Below, one piece after another: positions 11,925-21,085 of a DNA stretch of 61,995 nucleotides; within the stretch, counting starts at the first letter, position 1; each line of letters starts with the position of its first letter. The notes beneath the pieces are model-generated. The model was not told where the DNA came from. It did not search any database and was given only the letters and a program-made list of their open reading frames with translations. The stretch spans positions 1 to 61,995 of the forward strand of contig NZ_JAJQKI010000019.1 of NCBI RefSeq assembly GCF_023036475.1. The letters run 5' to 3'. This stretch comes from Bacillus pinisoli (lineage in GTDB: Bacteria > Bacillota > Bacilli > Bacillales > SA4). Position numbers and translations under genes: made by a program.

Positions 11925-12698
11925 TTGGCAAAATTCCGTGGAACAAGCCCACCGCGAAAGGGAAAAGGACCACTACCGTTTCGCTATGTGTTTTTGCTTA
12001 CCTTTGTCATGTTTATGTTTTCTACTGCATTTGGTCTTTTTATTGTCAATCAAGGAATTGAACCAGCACTAAAGGAATATGCGAAGGTTGAAACAAGAGA
12101 AATTGCTACGTTGGCAATTAATAAAGCTGTTAATCAGAAAGTCGTTGAAGGTATTGATGTAGAAAAGTTGTGGATTACGAAGGAAAATAGCAATGGTGAT
12201 ATAACCATGGTTAGTGAAAATACAGCAATGGTGAACAGAATTGTTTCTGAGACAACAAATTTAGTTCAGCAAAATCTAGAGCTAGCAGAGCAAGGAAAAT
12301 TAAAGGAACTAGGCATACTGTCAGATATAGAAATACAGGAAAATGAAGAAGCTTTGGCAAATGGAATTATTCGTGAAATCCCAGTTGGTTTAGCTACTAA
12401 CATAGCCATTTTAGGTAACCTTGGGCCGAAAATTCCTGTTAAATTTACTACAGTTGGCTCAACAAGTACTAATATTATACAGAAAGAAGAAGAAGTTGGT
12501 ATTAACAATGTATTTGTTAAGGTTTTTCTTGAAGTCACCGTTAATGTTCAGGTCATAGTACCGTTTGCCACGGATATGCACGAAGTAACAACTACTGTAC
12601 CAATAGGAAGAGTTATGCTGCCAGGAGATGTTCCAGACTTTTTTAATGGTTCTGGTGGAGAAGGGTTAAATCCCTCTATTGAGATAGGTAATAACTAA
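11925..12698 (+). CDS. yunB: YunB, sporulation protein
   Basis: 257 residues. A basic N-terminus and one membrane segment (about residues 20-45, YVFLLTFVMFMFSTAFGLF) are followed by a large extracytoplasmic domain with a conserved beta-rich part (GNLGPKIPVKFTTVGSTSTN). B. subtilis YunB is a mother-cell sporulation protein. The start is TTG 11925 behind AAGGGGGG. Its neighbours are collinear with B. subtilis. Confidence 0.92.
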   Translation: MAKFRGTSPPRKGKGPLPFRYVFLLTFVMFMFSTAFGLFIVNQGIEPALKEYAKVETREIATLAINKAVNQKVVEGIDVEKLWITKENSNGDITMVSENTAMVNRIVSETTNLVQQNLELAEQGKLKELGILSDIEIQENEEALANGIIREIPVGLATNIAILGNLGPKIPVKFTTVGSTSTNIIQKEEEVGINNVFVKVFLEVTVNVQVIVPFATDMHEVTTTVPIGRVMLPGDVPDFFNGSGGEGLNPSIEIGNN

Positions 12699-12704
12699 GT
12701 AGAT

Positions 12705-12738
12705 AAGGCAGACTCAAAATAGAGTCTGCCTTTATTTT
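12705..12738. terminator. Terminator between yunB and the convergent small gene
   Basis: AAGGCAGACTC pairs with GAGTCTGCCTT, then TTATTTTTC. The stem overlaps the stop codon of the small minus-strand gene. Confidence 0.8.
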
Positions 12739-12866
12739 TCTTCCTCTATACTCGCATTTACACCATCTTCTACAATAATGTGTAGCTCATTCCAGAAGTA
12801 TCGGTCTTCCGAAATGGAGTCGCACACTTCGGGAGAGTCTCGATGAATGTCTTCTTCTTTCTTCAT
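12732..12866 (-). CDS. Small acidic protein of 44 residues
   Basis: A short frame on the minus strand begins MKKEEDIHRDS and ends ASIEEEK. It is supported by an almost perfect ribosome site, AGGAGGT, 6 bp before the ATG (rightmost base 12866). The product is strongly acidic, with a central Trp/Tyr patch (DRYFWNEL). I do not recognise the family. It sits between convergent yunB and the divergent NSS transporter. Confidence 0.7.
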   Translation of the reverse strand: MKKEEDIHRDSPEVCDSISEDRYFWNELHIIVEDGVNASIEEEK

Positions 12867-13082
12867 TCGGTTACCTCCTAATAGTCACCAAAATTTAGAA
12901 TACAGTGCCTCTATCATTTAGTTTTTCCAATATAGTATCTAAAATATTTAATAGAATTTTATTAATTTGTACTAGCATATTGTCCGAGTTTTATGCTATA
13001 AATTAATAATCAGAAAAATTTAAAAATACCGATTTCCGTAAAATATAATGCGGAATTTTGGTGAAAACAGGAGGTTTTGTAG

Positions 13083-14603
13083 ATGGATAATCGTCCTCAA
13101 TGGGGAACGAGAGCGGGTTTTATTTTAGCAGCTGTCGGTTCTGCAATTGGTTTAGGGAACATTTGGAGATTTCCAGCAACTGCATATGAAAATGGTGGAG
13201 GCGCATTTTTTATTCCGTATTTGTTTGCACTCTTAACAGCCGGTATACCATTACTTATTTTAGAATTTACGATGGGACATAAGTACAAAGGTTCTGCACC
13301 ATTAAGTTATGCAAGAATGAACAAGAAAACGGAATGGCTTGGTTGGTGGCAAGTGGCGATCTCATTCGTTATCTCCACGTATTATGCTGTTATCATTGCT
13401 TGGGCACTTTCTTATACCGTATTTTCATTTAACTTAAAGTGGGGAGAAGATACGCAAACCTTCTTATTAGCAGACTACCTTCAGGTTGGAGCTGCTGGTG
13501 AATTTGGTGGCATTGTGCCAAGTGTGTTCTTACCACTGTTAGTAGTTTGGGCTGTTACTTTAGGTGTTTTATTTAAAGGAGTTAAGAAGGGGATTGAGGT
13601 TGCTAACCGTATCTTCATCCCAACATTATGTGTTCTTTTCTTAATCATTGTCATCAGAGCATTAACGCTTGAAGGAGCAGCTGACGGATTAAATGCTTTC
13701 TTTACACCTAACTGGGATCGTATCGCTGACGGGTCCGTGTGGGTAGCGGCATATGGTCAAATCTTCTTCAGTTTATCAATTGCCTTTGCTATTATGATTA
13801 CTTATTCGAGTTACTTACCGAAAAAGTCGGATATTACGAACAATGCATTTATTACTGGTTTTGGTAACTCAGCATTTGAATTACTTGCTGGTATTGGGGT
13901 ATTTAGTGCATTAGGTTTCATGGCTATGCAACAAGGCCTTCCAGTTGATGAAGTTGTAAAAGGCGGAGTCATTTTAGCGTTTGTGGTATTCCCACAAATC
14001 ATTAACGAATTCCCAGCCTTTAATCAATTCTTCGGATTCTTATTCTTTGGATCATTAGTGTTAGCAGGTTTAACATCGTTAATTTCTATTGTGGAAACTT
14101 TTGTAGCGGGTGTACAGGATAAGTTTAAGGTTTCTCGTACAAAGGCAGTAGCATTTGGTGGAGGACTATCTGCTTTAATCTCCATCATGTTTGCAACACG
14201 AGGAGGATTAAACTTCCTTGACGTAGCTGATTACTTCATCAATCAATTTGGAGTTGCTTTATCAGGACTAATTGAAGTAGTAGTCATTGTATGGGTAGCG
14301 AGAGAGTTAAAGAATCTACAATCTCACGCAAACAGCGTATCTGATATTGCTTTAGGTTCTTGGTGGAAAATCTGTTTAGGTTTCATTACTCCACTTGTTC
14401 TAGGATATATGATGATTGATAATATCATTAAGAACTTAACACCAGAAACATACTATGGTGATGGAGGTTACAGCTTATCATTCCTCGTTTCATCAGGATG
14501 GGTTGTTGCGGTCGGAGCACTTGTTGTTGGATTCCTATTTACTTTGAAAAAGTGGGAGCCGGGAGCTTTAAAAGTTCCAAGCGAAAAGGAGGTCTCTAAA
14601 TAA
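13083..14603 (+). CDS. Neurotransmitter:sodium symporter (NSS) family transporter
   Basis: 506 residues and about 11-12 hydrophobic segments, a LeuT-fold Na+-coupled amino-acid carrier. The first helix has the family signature GFILAAVGSAIGLGNIWRFP, which carries sodium and substrate ligands. AGGAGG precedes ATG 13083. The stop overlaps the start of the 35-residue gene that follows, the MetP-MetS arrangement known from Corynebacterium, so methionine or alanine uptake is a reasonable guess. Confidence 0.93.
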   Translation: MDNRPQWGTRAGFILAAVGSAIGLGNIWRFPATAYENGGGAFFIPYLFALLTAGIPLLILEFTMGHKYKGSAPLSYARMNKKTEWLGWWQVAISFVISTYYAVIIAWALSYTVFSFNLKWGEDTQTFLLADYLQVGAAGEFGGIVPSVFLPLLVVWAVTLGVLFKGVKKGIEVANRIFIPTLCVLFLIIVIRALTLEGAADGLNAFFTPNWDRIADGSVWVAAYGQIFFSLSIAFAIMITYSSYLPKKSDITNNAFITGFGNSAFELLAGIGVFSALGFMAMQQGLPVDEVVKGGVILAFVVFPQIINEFPAFNQFFGFLFFGSLVLAGLTSLISIVETFVAGVQDKFKVSRTKAVAFGGGLSALISIMFATRGGLNFLDVADYFINQFGVALSGLIEVVVIVWVARELKNLQSHANSVSDIALGSWWKICLGFITPLVLGYMMIDNIIKNLTPETYYGDGGYSLSFLVSSGWVVAVGALVVGFLFTLKKWEPGALKVPSEKEVSK

Positions 14604-14710
14604 TGAGTGGTAGTGCAATTTTGATGATGGTAGTAGGTATCGTTATTATTTGGGGTGGCTTAGCAGCTAGCATTACACATGCGGTGAAAAAAGCGAAAGA
14701 AAATGGTTAA
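14603..14710 (+). CDS. MetS-like small subunit of the NSS transporter
   Basis: 35 residues: a single hydrophobic helix (ILMMVVGIVIIWGGLAASI) with a basic tail (HAVKKAKENG). Its ATG overlaps the transporter stop by one base (TAATG), and AAAGGAGG lies 10 bp upstream inside the transporter gene. This matches MetS-type small subunits of NSS transporters in length, topology and position. It probably stabilises or activates the carrier. Confidence 0.88.
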   Translation: MSGSAILMMVVGIVIIWGGLAASITHAVKKAKENG

Positions 14711-14718
14711 TAATGTGT

Positions 14719-14746
14719 AAAAGACAGGCGAAACGCCTGTCTTTTT
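14719..14746 (+). terminator. Intrinsic terminator of the transporter pair
   Basis: AAAGACAGGCG and CGCCTGTCTTT with loop AAA, followed by TT. Confidence 0.9.
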
Positions 14747-14844
14747 GTTCTTTTAGGTATTAAAAATTAGCTACTCTATCCCGCAAAAAGCACGTATGCG
14801 TCGATATCCCAATATATGCGTCTATCGCTTTCAGACGGAACAGT

Positions 14845-15825
14845 CTATCTCCGAGATCGCTCCTGTCGTTCCCAAGCTCGTAAATGTGGGTAGGGATCAA
14901 ACGACCATTCTGTATAGCCGTTATCCTTGTACATACCATAGTGCAAGTGAGGAGGGAATTTACCAGCTGTACCCGGTGGGCCGTAACCAGAACTTCCGAC
15001 AGAGCCGATAATGGTTCCAGGTTCAACAATTTGACCTACCTGAAGTTCCTTTGCAAATCCGTTAAGATGTGCATAATAATGATACGTGTTATTTAAATCA
15101 CGTATTCCTACACGCCAGCCTCCAAACTTATTCCAACCCTTTATTTCAACAATTCCATAGCTGGTAGCTCGAACAGGCACGCCATAATTTGCAAAAATGT
15201 CTGTTCCCTCATGGGTTCTTCGACCACCCCAACCTCTTCGGTCACCCCAAGTATTCTTATAGCTATGATTACTTCTTAAAGGAACCGGAAAGGCATGTCT
15301 ATCTAAATCGAGCGTGGCAAACTTTTTAAATATTTGCATATGACCTAGTATGATTGCAACTGTCTTATCACGTTGATAATAATCCCATAGTGCAATCTTT
15401 ATGTTCTCATGATTGGTTCCGTATGTCTCAATAAAATGAGCCATTGTATAGATCACATCTTCGTCATCAAGACGGTCTGCCTTACCATCACCATTTCCAT
15501 CAAGTCCAAAGCCACCGAATGAGTGAACGGTAAAAGGATTCGTATCCTCTTTATTCGGGTTAATAGGTCCGCTCCAGACTTCTGGGGAGAAATAAATCCC
15601 TATTGCTCCTTCAGGCTTCGGTAAATCTTTTCTAGAATAACGAAGGTTACGTTCATATTGATCAATCGCTGCCAGGTAGTACCATGGTATATGTGTACTG
15701 GCTTCTGTCTTTTTATATAGATCCATTCGTTTTTCATAAAGCTTTTGTTGATCTGTCTGTTCTGCTTTCGCCATTGATGGTAACATAATGGAAAAGATAA
15801 GTAGCATGATTAAAGACCTTTTCAC
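14845..15825 (-). CDS. lytH: LytH, sporulation L-Ala-D-Glu peptidase (M23 family)
   Basis: 326 residues when started at the GTG at 15825, the length I recall for B. subtilis LytH (YunA). AAAGGAG lies 9 bp before that GTG. A signal peptide (SLIMLLIFSIMLPSMAKA) is followed by a helical domain and a C-terminal M23/LytM metallopeptidase domain. Zinc-site motifs are HEGTD, HYYAHL and HLHYGMY. The family member trims spore-cortex peptide stems. A longer frame to 15876 lacks a ribosome site. Confidence 0.93.
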   Translation of the reverse strand: MKRSLIMLLIFSIMLPSMAKAEQTDQQKLYEKRMDLYKKTEASTHIPWYYLAAIDQYERNLRYSRKDLPKPEGAIGIYFSPEVWSGPINPNKEDTNPFTVHSFGGFGLDGNGDGKADRLDDEDVIYTMAHFIETYGTNHENIKIALWDYYQRDKTVAIILGHMQIFKKFATLDLDRHAFPVPLRSNHSYKNTWGDRRGWGGRRTHEGTDIFANYGVPVRATSYGIVEIKGWNKFGGWRVGIRDLNNTYHYYAHLNGFAKELQVGQIVEPGTIIGSVGSSGYGPPGTAGKFPPHLHYGMYKDNGYTEWSFDPYPHLRAWERQERSRR

Positions 15826-16194
15826 TAGAAATACTCCTTTCTTTAATGCTCTAGAAATAACTAGAATATTGAACATTTTTTTTGAAGGCTTGTTAAATGT
15901 TTTTATACTAGAGCCTTTACGTTACGAAAAACTAAGACGTTACCTCTCTTAGGCTAATTGGCTAAGCTTTTCTTTCATGTGATAAAAAAGGATGTTTACT
16001 TCATTACTGGTCAAGTTTTTCTTACCTTAGTTTGTTGAACATTGCTAAAAAACATAAATGCGAATTAATGGTAAATTAGGTCGTCAATTGTTACAGTAGA
16101 GTAGAAGTGTATTGGATTAAATAGGCTTGTTATGGTAAAGTGAGTAAAGGTATTAATTAGCACTTAAAATGATTTACATACAGGAGTGATTATT
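15826..16194. other. Divergent intergenic region between lytH and lipA
   Basis: This 369-bp gap should hold the divergent promoters of lytH and lipA. AGGAGTG at 16182-16188 is the lipA ribosome site. Near 15915-15980 there are two short inverted repeats (AGGCTAATTGGCTAAGC and a GTTACG pair), but no riboswitch or operator I can name. Confidence 0.4.
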
Positions 16195-17079
16195 ATGGCC
16201 AAGAATGAGGAATACGTTCGAAAGCCTGACTGGTTAAAGATCAAACTGAATACTAATGAGAACTATACAGGCCTAAAAAAAATGATGAGGGAAAAGAATC
16301 TTCACACTGTTTGTGAAGAGGCAAGATGTCCTAATATTCATGAGTGTTGGGCAGTTCGTAAAACCGCTACTTTTATGATCCTAGGCGATGTTTGTACACG
16401 GGCCTGCCGTTTTTGTGCAGTAAAAACTGGTTTGCCAAATGAACTTGACTGGAAAGAGCCGGAACGTGTTGCGGATAGTGTTCAGCTAATGGGACTTAAG
16501 CATGCTGTTATTACGGCCGTGGCAAGAGATGATCTAAAAGATGGTGGAGCAGCTGTCTTTGCAGAAACAGTAAGAGCCGTAAGAAGAAAAAATCCATTTA
16601 CAAGTATTGAGGTACTTCCTTCTGATATGAATGGTGTCTATGAGAATTTAAAGATGCTCATGGATGCAAAGCCTGATATATTAAACCATAATATTGAAAC
16701 AGTTAGACGCTTATCTGACAGAGTCAGAGCAAGAGCTAAGTATGATCGTTCATTAGAATTCTTGCGTCGTGCTAAAGAAATGCAACCAGAAATTCCAACG
16801 AAATCAAGTATCATGGTAGGACTTGGAGAAACAAAAGAAGATATTATCGAAACGATGGATGATCTTCGTGCGAACAATGTTGATATCATGACAATTGGGC
16901 AATACTTGCAGCCTTCAAAGAAGCATCTGAAGGTACAAAAATACTACCATCCAGATGAGTTTTTAGAGTTGAAAGAAATTGCGTTAAGTAAAGGATTCAG
17001 TCATTGTGAATCAGGTCCTTTAGTAAGATCATCTTATCATGCAGATGAACAAGTAAATGCGGCAAAGCAACAAGCGTAA
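16195..17079 (+). CDS. lipA: LipA, lipoyl synthase
   Basis: 294 residues. A radical-SAM enzyme that inserts two sulfurs into protein-bound octanoate. The auxiliary cluster is bound by [12 protein letters not shown], the SAM cluster by CTRACRFC, and the conserved C-terminal RSSYHA is present. ATG 16195 is chosen because AGGAGTG has 6-7 bp spacing to it; a GTG at 16186 lies within that site. It depends on Fe-S clusters from the suf system at the start of the window. Confidence 0.97.
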   Translation: MAKNEEYVRKPDWLKIKLNTNENYTGLKKMMREKNLHTVCEEARCPNIHECWAVRKTATFMILGDVCTRACRFCAVKTGLPNELDWKEPERVADSVQLMGLKHAVITAVARDDLKDGGAAVFAETVRAVRRKNPFTSIEVLPSDMNGVYENLKMLMDAKPDILNHNIETVRRLSDRVRARAKYDRSLEFLRRAKEMQPEIPTKSSIMVGLGETKEDIIETMDDLRANNVDIMTIGQYLQPSKKHLKVQKYYHPDEFLELKEIALSKGFSHCESGPLVRSSYHADEQVNAAKQQA

Positions 17080-17086
17080 AATACAA

Positions 17087-17120
17087 AAGGTCCAACTCGT
17101 TTTAGAGTTGGACCTTATTT
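17087..17120. terminator. Bidirectional terminator between lipA and yutC
   Basis: AAGGTCCAACTC pairs with GAGTTGGACCTT and is flanked by A and T runs on both sides. Confidence 0.9.
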
Positions 17121-17915
17121 TTACATTTGATTGTGTAGGTAATTCGTATCGTTGTCTTGATCGGCGTTACTGTCATCGGTATTGTAATTTCTAATTCGGT
17201 TTGTGTCATTGTTTCTAATGCCGTTATGAGGATTATTCACGTTTGTACCGTTATTATAATCTTCATCACCCATACCGTCATTCATTTCATTAATGGCTTC
17301 ACCATTCGCATTTTCCCCGTCGTTTAACTTACGGCCTTGAGGAGCTTTAAGCATTTCTTGAATGGTTACGTCCATAATACGGTCAATGTCTCGACTGTTA
17401 GAGTCAAGGTTTCCGTACTTTTCAATTTCGTCTATCATCTTAGGTTGGTCTGATACATAAACGTGAAAATATCTAGGAACAACAGATATAGCCGTTTTCT
17501 TTACTTGGTCTGCTGTTTCAAATCGATTCTCAGAATCGGTCTCATAAGCAATTAAAACTTCCTCATCAGTAACAAGAGTGGCCACATCATTAACATCTGG
17601 TAGTAATACTGCCATTTTTGTAATAATATCGGCAACTTGCCCTCTGTTAAACACAGGCATCTCATTTAACTGATTATTATCTTCGGCAACAGGACTTTTT
17701 TGATGACGAACATATCCAAATTTAGTCCCCACATCGTCGTCCATTCCGCTTAGATCCTTACTTTCATACACTTCTTTTTTTGCAGACATATGCACAGCTT
17801 TTCCAGATTCACTATAAAATTCTTTATCATCAGAAAATGCTTCATACTGACAAGCTGTAAGTAAAGATAAAGAAGCAACACCTGTTAATAGAAGTCGTTT
17901 ATTCAATTTAGACAC
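17121..17915 (-). CDS. yutC: YutC, YhcN/YlaJ-family sporulation lipoprotein
   Basis: 264 residues with a lipobox LLTAC at residues 18-22 after a basic N-terminus. The central YhcN/YlaJ domain contains MAVLLPDVNDVATLVTDEE and RYFHVYVSDQPK. A low-complexity C-terminus is rich in Asn and Asp (about the last 60 residues). Family members are spore-associated lipoproteins involved in outgrowth or germination. The tail is longer than I recall for B. subtilis YutC. Confidence 0.9.
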   Translation of the reverse strand: MSKLNKRLLLTGVASLSLLTACQYEAFSDDKEFYSESGKAVHMSAKKEVYESKDLSGMDDDVGTKFGYVRHQKSPVAEDNNQLNEMPVFNRGQVADIITKMAVLLPDVNDVATLVTDEEVLIAYETDSENRFETADQVKKTAISVVPRYFHVYVSDQPKMIDEIEKYGNLDSNSRDIDRIMDVTIQEMLKAPQGRKLNDGENANGEAINEMNDGMGDEDYNNGTNVNNPHNGIRNNDTNRIRNYNTDDSNADQDNDTNYLHNQM

Positions 17916-18039
17916 CCCCTTATGAACTAGCTTGACCTAAATACGTGTTTTTCATCTTAGAAATTGTTGGTGAACAGGTTGTAAACTATACAGTTTATTT
18001 TCAAGTTATGGTAATATTAAGGAAATAAGAGGTGAGATG

Positions 18040-18315
18040 ATGGTTGAAATTAATAATATTGGCTATGAACTCATTGAAGAGTTTCGTGATGGCTTTAATG
18101 AGGAAGCGTTTCGTACTAGATATAGTGAGATTCTGAGTCGTTATGATTTTATTGTAGGTGACTGGGGTTACAATCAATTAAGGCTAAGAGGCTTCTTTGA
18201 TGATCAAAATCAAAAGGCTACCTACGATACCAAAATCAGTACGTTGAAGGAATACCTTTATGAATACTGTAATTTTGGATGTGCATATTTTGTACTGAAG
18301 AAAGTAAAAAAATAG
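18040..18315 (+). CDS. yutD: YutD, DUF1027 family protein
   Basis: A 91-residue conserved Firmicute protein of the DUF1027 (YutD) family. Recognisable stretches are SRYDFIVGDWGYNQLRLRGFF and LKEYLYEYCNFGCAYFVLKK. The function is not established. AGAGGTGA supports ATG 18040; ATG 18037 is the alternative. Confidence 0.93.
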   Translation: MVEINNIGYELIEEFRDGFNEEAFRTRYSEILSRYDFIVGDWGYNQLRLRGFFDDQNQKATYDTKISTLKEYLYEYCNFGCAYFVLKKVKK

Positions 18316-18340
18316 AAATCGGACAAGCCGATTTCTATTT
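18312..18340. terminator. Bidirectional terminator after yutD
   Basis: ATAGAAATCGG and CCGATTTCTAT, followed by T runs. It also serves the convergent gene that ends at 18335. Confidence 0.85.
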
Positions 18341-18646
18341 TTTATGACTATTTCCTGGGTTGGTATAAGGTGGTTCCTCATTCACCTCAGGGTCAGCATG
18401 TACAGGATGGGAACCAGGATCTTGTCTTGGTATATCCTGATGGAGGTTTTTAAATTCATAATTAAAGGCACTATACGGTCTTTGTCTGTCTCCCCAAGGA
18501 GTTTGCTGTTTAGGGCCAACTGGTTCATCAGCTCCGATAGGACAGCCATAGGGACCTTCTGGTACATGGTTAGGAACCGTGTACATTCGCATAGTCTCAA
18601 CATTTGAGAAATCTTTGTACATATCTTGGTCTTTATTATTTTTCAT
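18335..18646 (-). CDS. Unrecognised small Pro/Asn-rich protein
   Basis: 103 residues starting at the ATG at 18646 behind AGAGGTGAT. It is hydrophilic, rich in Pro, Gly, Asn and Tyr, with segments such as VPEGPYGCPIGADEPVGP and PGSHPVHADPEVNEEPPY and a single Cys. There is no signal peptide or membrane segment. The composition resembles small spore-associated proteins, but I do not recognise the family. It is extra relative to the B. subtilis yut order. Confidence 0.75.
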   Translation of the reverse strand: MKNNKDQDMYKDFSNVETMRMYTVPNHVPEGPYGCPIGADEPVGPKQQTPWGDRQRPYSAFNYEFKNLHQDIPRQDPGSHPVHADPEVNEEPPYTNPGNSHKK

Positions 18647-18698
18647 TGATATCACCTCTTTTGGGTTTTATCAATAAATAGGTTTCCCCTAAAACGAA

Positions 18699-18968
18699 TT
18701 AAGATACGATTTCTTCTAGAAAAGAGCGTAGTTCTTCTGCATCCTCTTCATTTAAGTTGTATGCTTCTTCTATATACCCAGGTTCATCAAGATCATCTTG
18801 CCCGATAATAGCAAATCTTGAGCTTTGGATATCTAATACTAAATGTTTTCCATAATAACGGTCTGATGTAATAATAGCTAAATCAAAACGATGATTTTCC
18901 CCCATAAAACTGACGAATCTTGTCTTCGTTTGCACGGTATCATCATATAAGAACATCCGTTCATTCAT
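18699..18968 (-). CDS. DUF3055-type small protein
   Basis: An 89-residue acidic cytosolic protein: MFLYDDTVQTKTRFVSFMG at the start, LVLDIQSSRFAIIGQDDL in the middle, and an acidic C-terminus. I recall this pattern as the DUF3055 family of Bacillales. No function is known. GAGGAGG precedes the ATG. The orientation matches the preceding minus-strand gene. Confidence 0.85.
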   Translation of the reverse strand: MNERMFLYDDTVQTKTRFVSFMGENHRFDLAIITSDRYYGKHLVLDIQSSRFAIIGQDDLDEPGYIEEAYNLNEEDAEELRSFLEEIVS

Positions 18969-19034
18969 CGTGTATTCCTCCTCACATTATATATTTCCTA
19001 TCTTATCATTTATTCATAACAATTTGTATGGGAA

Positions 19035-19078
19035 AGAGAGTTGCTCTTTTCTAATCCAACCTCAGTTTGCTACTAAAA
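19035..19078. mobile_element. Fragment of the GGCTCTTTTC MITE family
   Basis: AGAGAGTTGCTCTTTTCTAA and the following bases match the interior of the complete element at 24418-24577, but no terminal repeats or target duplication are visible. It looks like a decayed remnant. Confidence 0.5.
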
Positions 19079-19245
19079 CTGGTTGTACACCCAGAATAAT
19101 TATATAGTCGCTCTGAAAAACAAAAGACGAAAATTGTAAAAATATGATAAGATTAACAATGTACATCATACATCGACGAACACAGACTAAGCTATCTCAG
19201 GTTCCAGATGGCTCTGGTTAATAATAACTAGGAAGGGGCAGCAAT

Positions 19246-20550
19246 ATGCCGTTTAAGCCTTGGGAATCATACAAAACCAGTATGAATAAATGGGGTAAAC
19301 TTGCTTTACCACAAAAACATCTACGCTTTTATCCACCGACTTTTATTTTGAGAGACCCAATAGTTGAAGGTGTGGAATTATGCTTTAAACAAGGACATCA
19401 AGCAGCCATGATTGTCTTCAATCATGCTAATTTGGATGAGCTTTTACATAACCATGAAATTCAAAATATAAAATTATACAATAAAATGGTAAAAGATCTT
19501 TTTATCAAAGCTACGAAGGATGTTTTTCCAGATCAATTAATTATTTCAATGCACAATCACTTAGTAAATGGACATGCCATCATTGTGAAAGTAGAGCATG
19601 AAAATTGTGTTTCAGAAATTGAAAAGCTAATGAATGAAATAATGAGTATCGTTTTAACCCAACTTTCCCAACACTATAGAGAAGTATCTTTTCAGTTTGA
19701 GAGTGGCTATATTTTTATTGAAAGAGGGCAGACCACGATAAAAGAGGCCATACTAAAAGCATATCAGCAGGCAAATACGATGGCGGAAAAGAAAACGACT
19801 TCTACATTTAATGAGCTTAGGTTTGAGATGAATCGTATCATTCAACATAAGGACATTCGCTTAATGGCTCAACCAATTGTAGATGTTTCAACGAACCAAA
19901 CGACTGCCTATGAGTTTTTAACGAGAGGACCATCAGGAACTCATCTAGAAAATCCATTACAGCTCTTTGCAGTAGCCAGGCAAATGAATCTACTCTTTGA
20001 TTTAGAAACCATTGTTCTCGAAAGAGCGTTTGAGCAAATTCAGAAACAAAAGAACGATGAATTAGTTTTTATTAACTTTACTCCCATTACACTTGCTAAT
20101 CCTGCTTTTATAAAGGTAGTGAGGAGAATGTTAATTAGATTTAGAGACGTAAATCCTTACCGAATTATCTTTGAAATTACGGAAAGAGATTCGATTGATG
20201 GTTATAAGCATTTTGGAGAGCATATTAAAGCATTAAGAAAAATGGGCTTTCAGATTGCTGTCGATGATACTGGTGCGGGTTACTCGAGTTTACATACAAT
20301 TAGCGAGGTACTGCCTGATATCATAAAGATTGATCGTTCCGTTATTCAAGATATCGATACGAATAAAGTTAAGGAATCTATGCTGAAGGGCCTTCTTTTA
20401 ATTGCAAAAGAGACTGGTTCCATCGTAGTGGCAGAAGGAATTGAGAAGGAAGAAGAAGCATCAGTCCTTTCTAAAAATAATGTTGATTTAGCGCAAGGTT
20501 ATTTTTATGCCAAACCACAATTACTCCCAGGAATGGTATCTTCCTTGTAA
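19246..20550 (+). CDS. EAL-domain protein, probable c-di-GMP phosphodiesterase
   Basis: 434 residues. An N-terminal region of about 200 residues looks like a degenerate GGDEF-type domain without the motif. The C-terminal EAL domain keeps INFTP, EITERD, DDTGAGYSS, IKIDRS and AEGIEKEEE, so most metal and catalytic residues are present. The EAL signature itself reads EFL (YEFLTRGP). Activity is therefore plausible but not certain. No membrane segments. Confidence 0.88.
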   Translation: MPFKPWESYKTSMNKWGKLALPQKHLRFYPPTFILRDPIVEGVELCFKQGHQAAMIVFNHANLDELLHNHEIQNIKLYNKMVKDLFIKATKDVFPDQLIISMHNHLVNGHAIIVKVEHENCVSEIEKLMNEIMSIVLTQLSQHYREVSFQFESGYIFIERGQTTIKEAILKAYQQANTMAEKKTTSTFNELRFEMNRIIQHKDIRLMAQPIVDVSTNQTTAYEFLTRGPSGTHLENPLQLFAVARQMNLLFDLETIVLERAFEQIQKQKNDELVFINFTPITLANPAFIKVVRRMLIRFRDVNPYRIIFEITERDSIDGYKHFGEHIKALRKMGFQIAVDDTGAGYSSLHTISEVLPDIIKIDRSVIQDIDTNKVKESMLKGLLLIAKETGSIVVAEGIEKEEEASVLSKNNVDLAQGYFYAKPQLLPGMVSSL

Positions 20551-20586
20551 AATGTGTATACTCAAAAGGGTTAGGAGGTATGAAAT

Positions 20587-21024
20587 ATGTATTTTATTGA
20601 TCGTACAAAGATGGAGACAACTTTAACGTACTTAGAAACCATAACGGCTACCTATAAAAGTAATCAAGAGTGGACGACAGATTTACATAAACTATCCCTC
20701 GAAAGAATGGTTCACTTAATCATTGAATCAATTCTTGATGTGGGGAACGCCATGATTGATGGCTTTATTATGAGGGATCCGGGAAGCTATGAAGATATTA
20801 TTGACATTCTAGAAGATGAAAAGGTTGTTCACGCCGAACAGGCTAAATCGTTAAAGAGGGTCATTGGGTTTCGAAAAGCAATTGTACAGGAATATGTATC
20901 GGTCGATCATACTGCGCTTATCGAAGTGTTAAATAAGGAACTTGAAGCAATTCAAGCTTTCCCAACTGCAATTAGAACGTATTTAGAAAATGAGCTAGGC
21001 CCCGTTAGTGCGTTTAAAAGCTAA
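20587..21024 (+). CDS. yutE: YutE, DUF86/HepT-like protein
   Basis: A 145-residue helical protein of the DUF86 family, related to HepT toxins and MNT-partner RNases. No nucleotidyltransferase antitoxin gene is adjacent, so a toxin-antitoxin role is not supported here. Features: LERMVHLIIESILDVGNAMID and KRVIGFRKAIVQEYV. AGGAGGT precedes the ATG. Same position as in B. subtilis (yutD-yutE-yutF). Confidence 0.9.
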   Translation: MYFIDRTKMETTLTYLETITATYKSNQEWTTDLHKLSLERMVHLIIESILDVGNAMIDGFIMRDPGSYEDIIDILEDEKVVHAEQAKSLKRVIGFRKAIVQEYVSVDHTALIEVLNKELEAIQAFPTAIRTYLENELGPVSAFKS

Positions 21025-21052
21025 TCGCTTCTGCTATAGAGGCGATTTTTCG
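21023..21052 (+). terminator. Intrinsic terminator of yutE
   Basis: AATCGC and GCGATT stem, followed by TTTT. Confidence 0.75.
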
Positions 21053-21085
21053 TATGACAAGATATCGAACAAAGGGTGGTAAAAA

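Noticed and set aside
11764..12072. Two additional plus-strand frames overlapping the start of yunB
   Set aside because: They are out-of-frame shadows across the HD-GYP terminator and yunB membrane segment.
19079..19245. c-di-GMP riboswitch upstream of the EAL gene
   Set aside because: I looked for GEMM-I and GEMM-II conserved motifs and found neither; only a weak CAGGTTCCAGATGGCTCTGG stem is visible.
20587..21024. Toxin-antitoxin module with YutE as HepT toxin
   Set aside because: No nucleotidyltransferase (MntA-type) gene adjoins it, and its position is a conserved housekeeping one.
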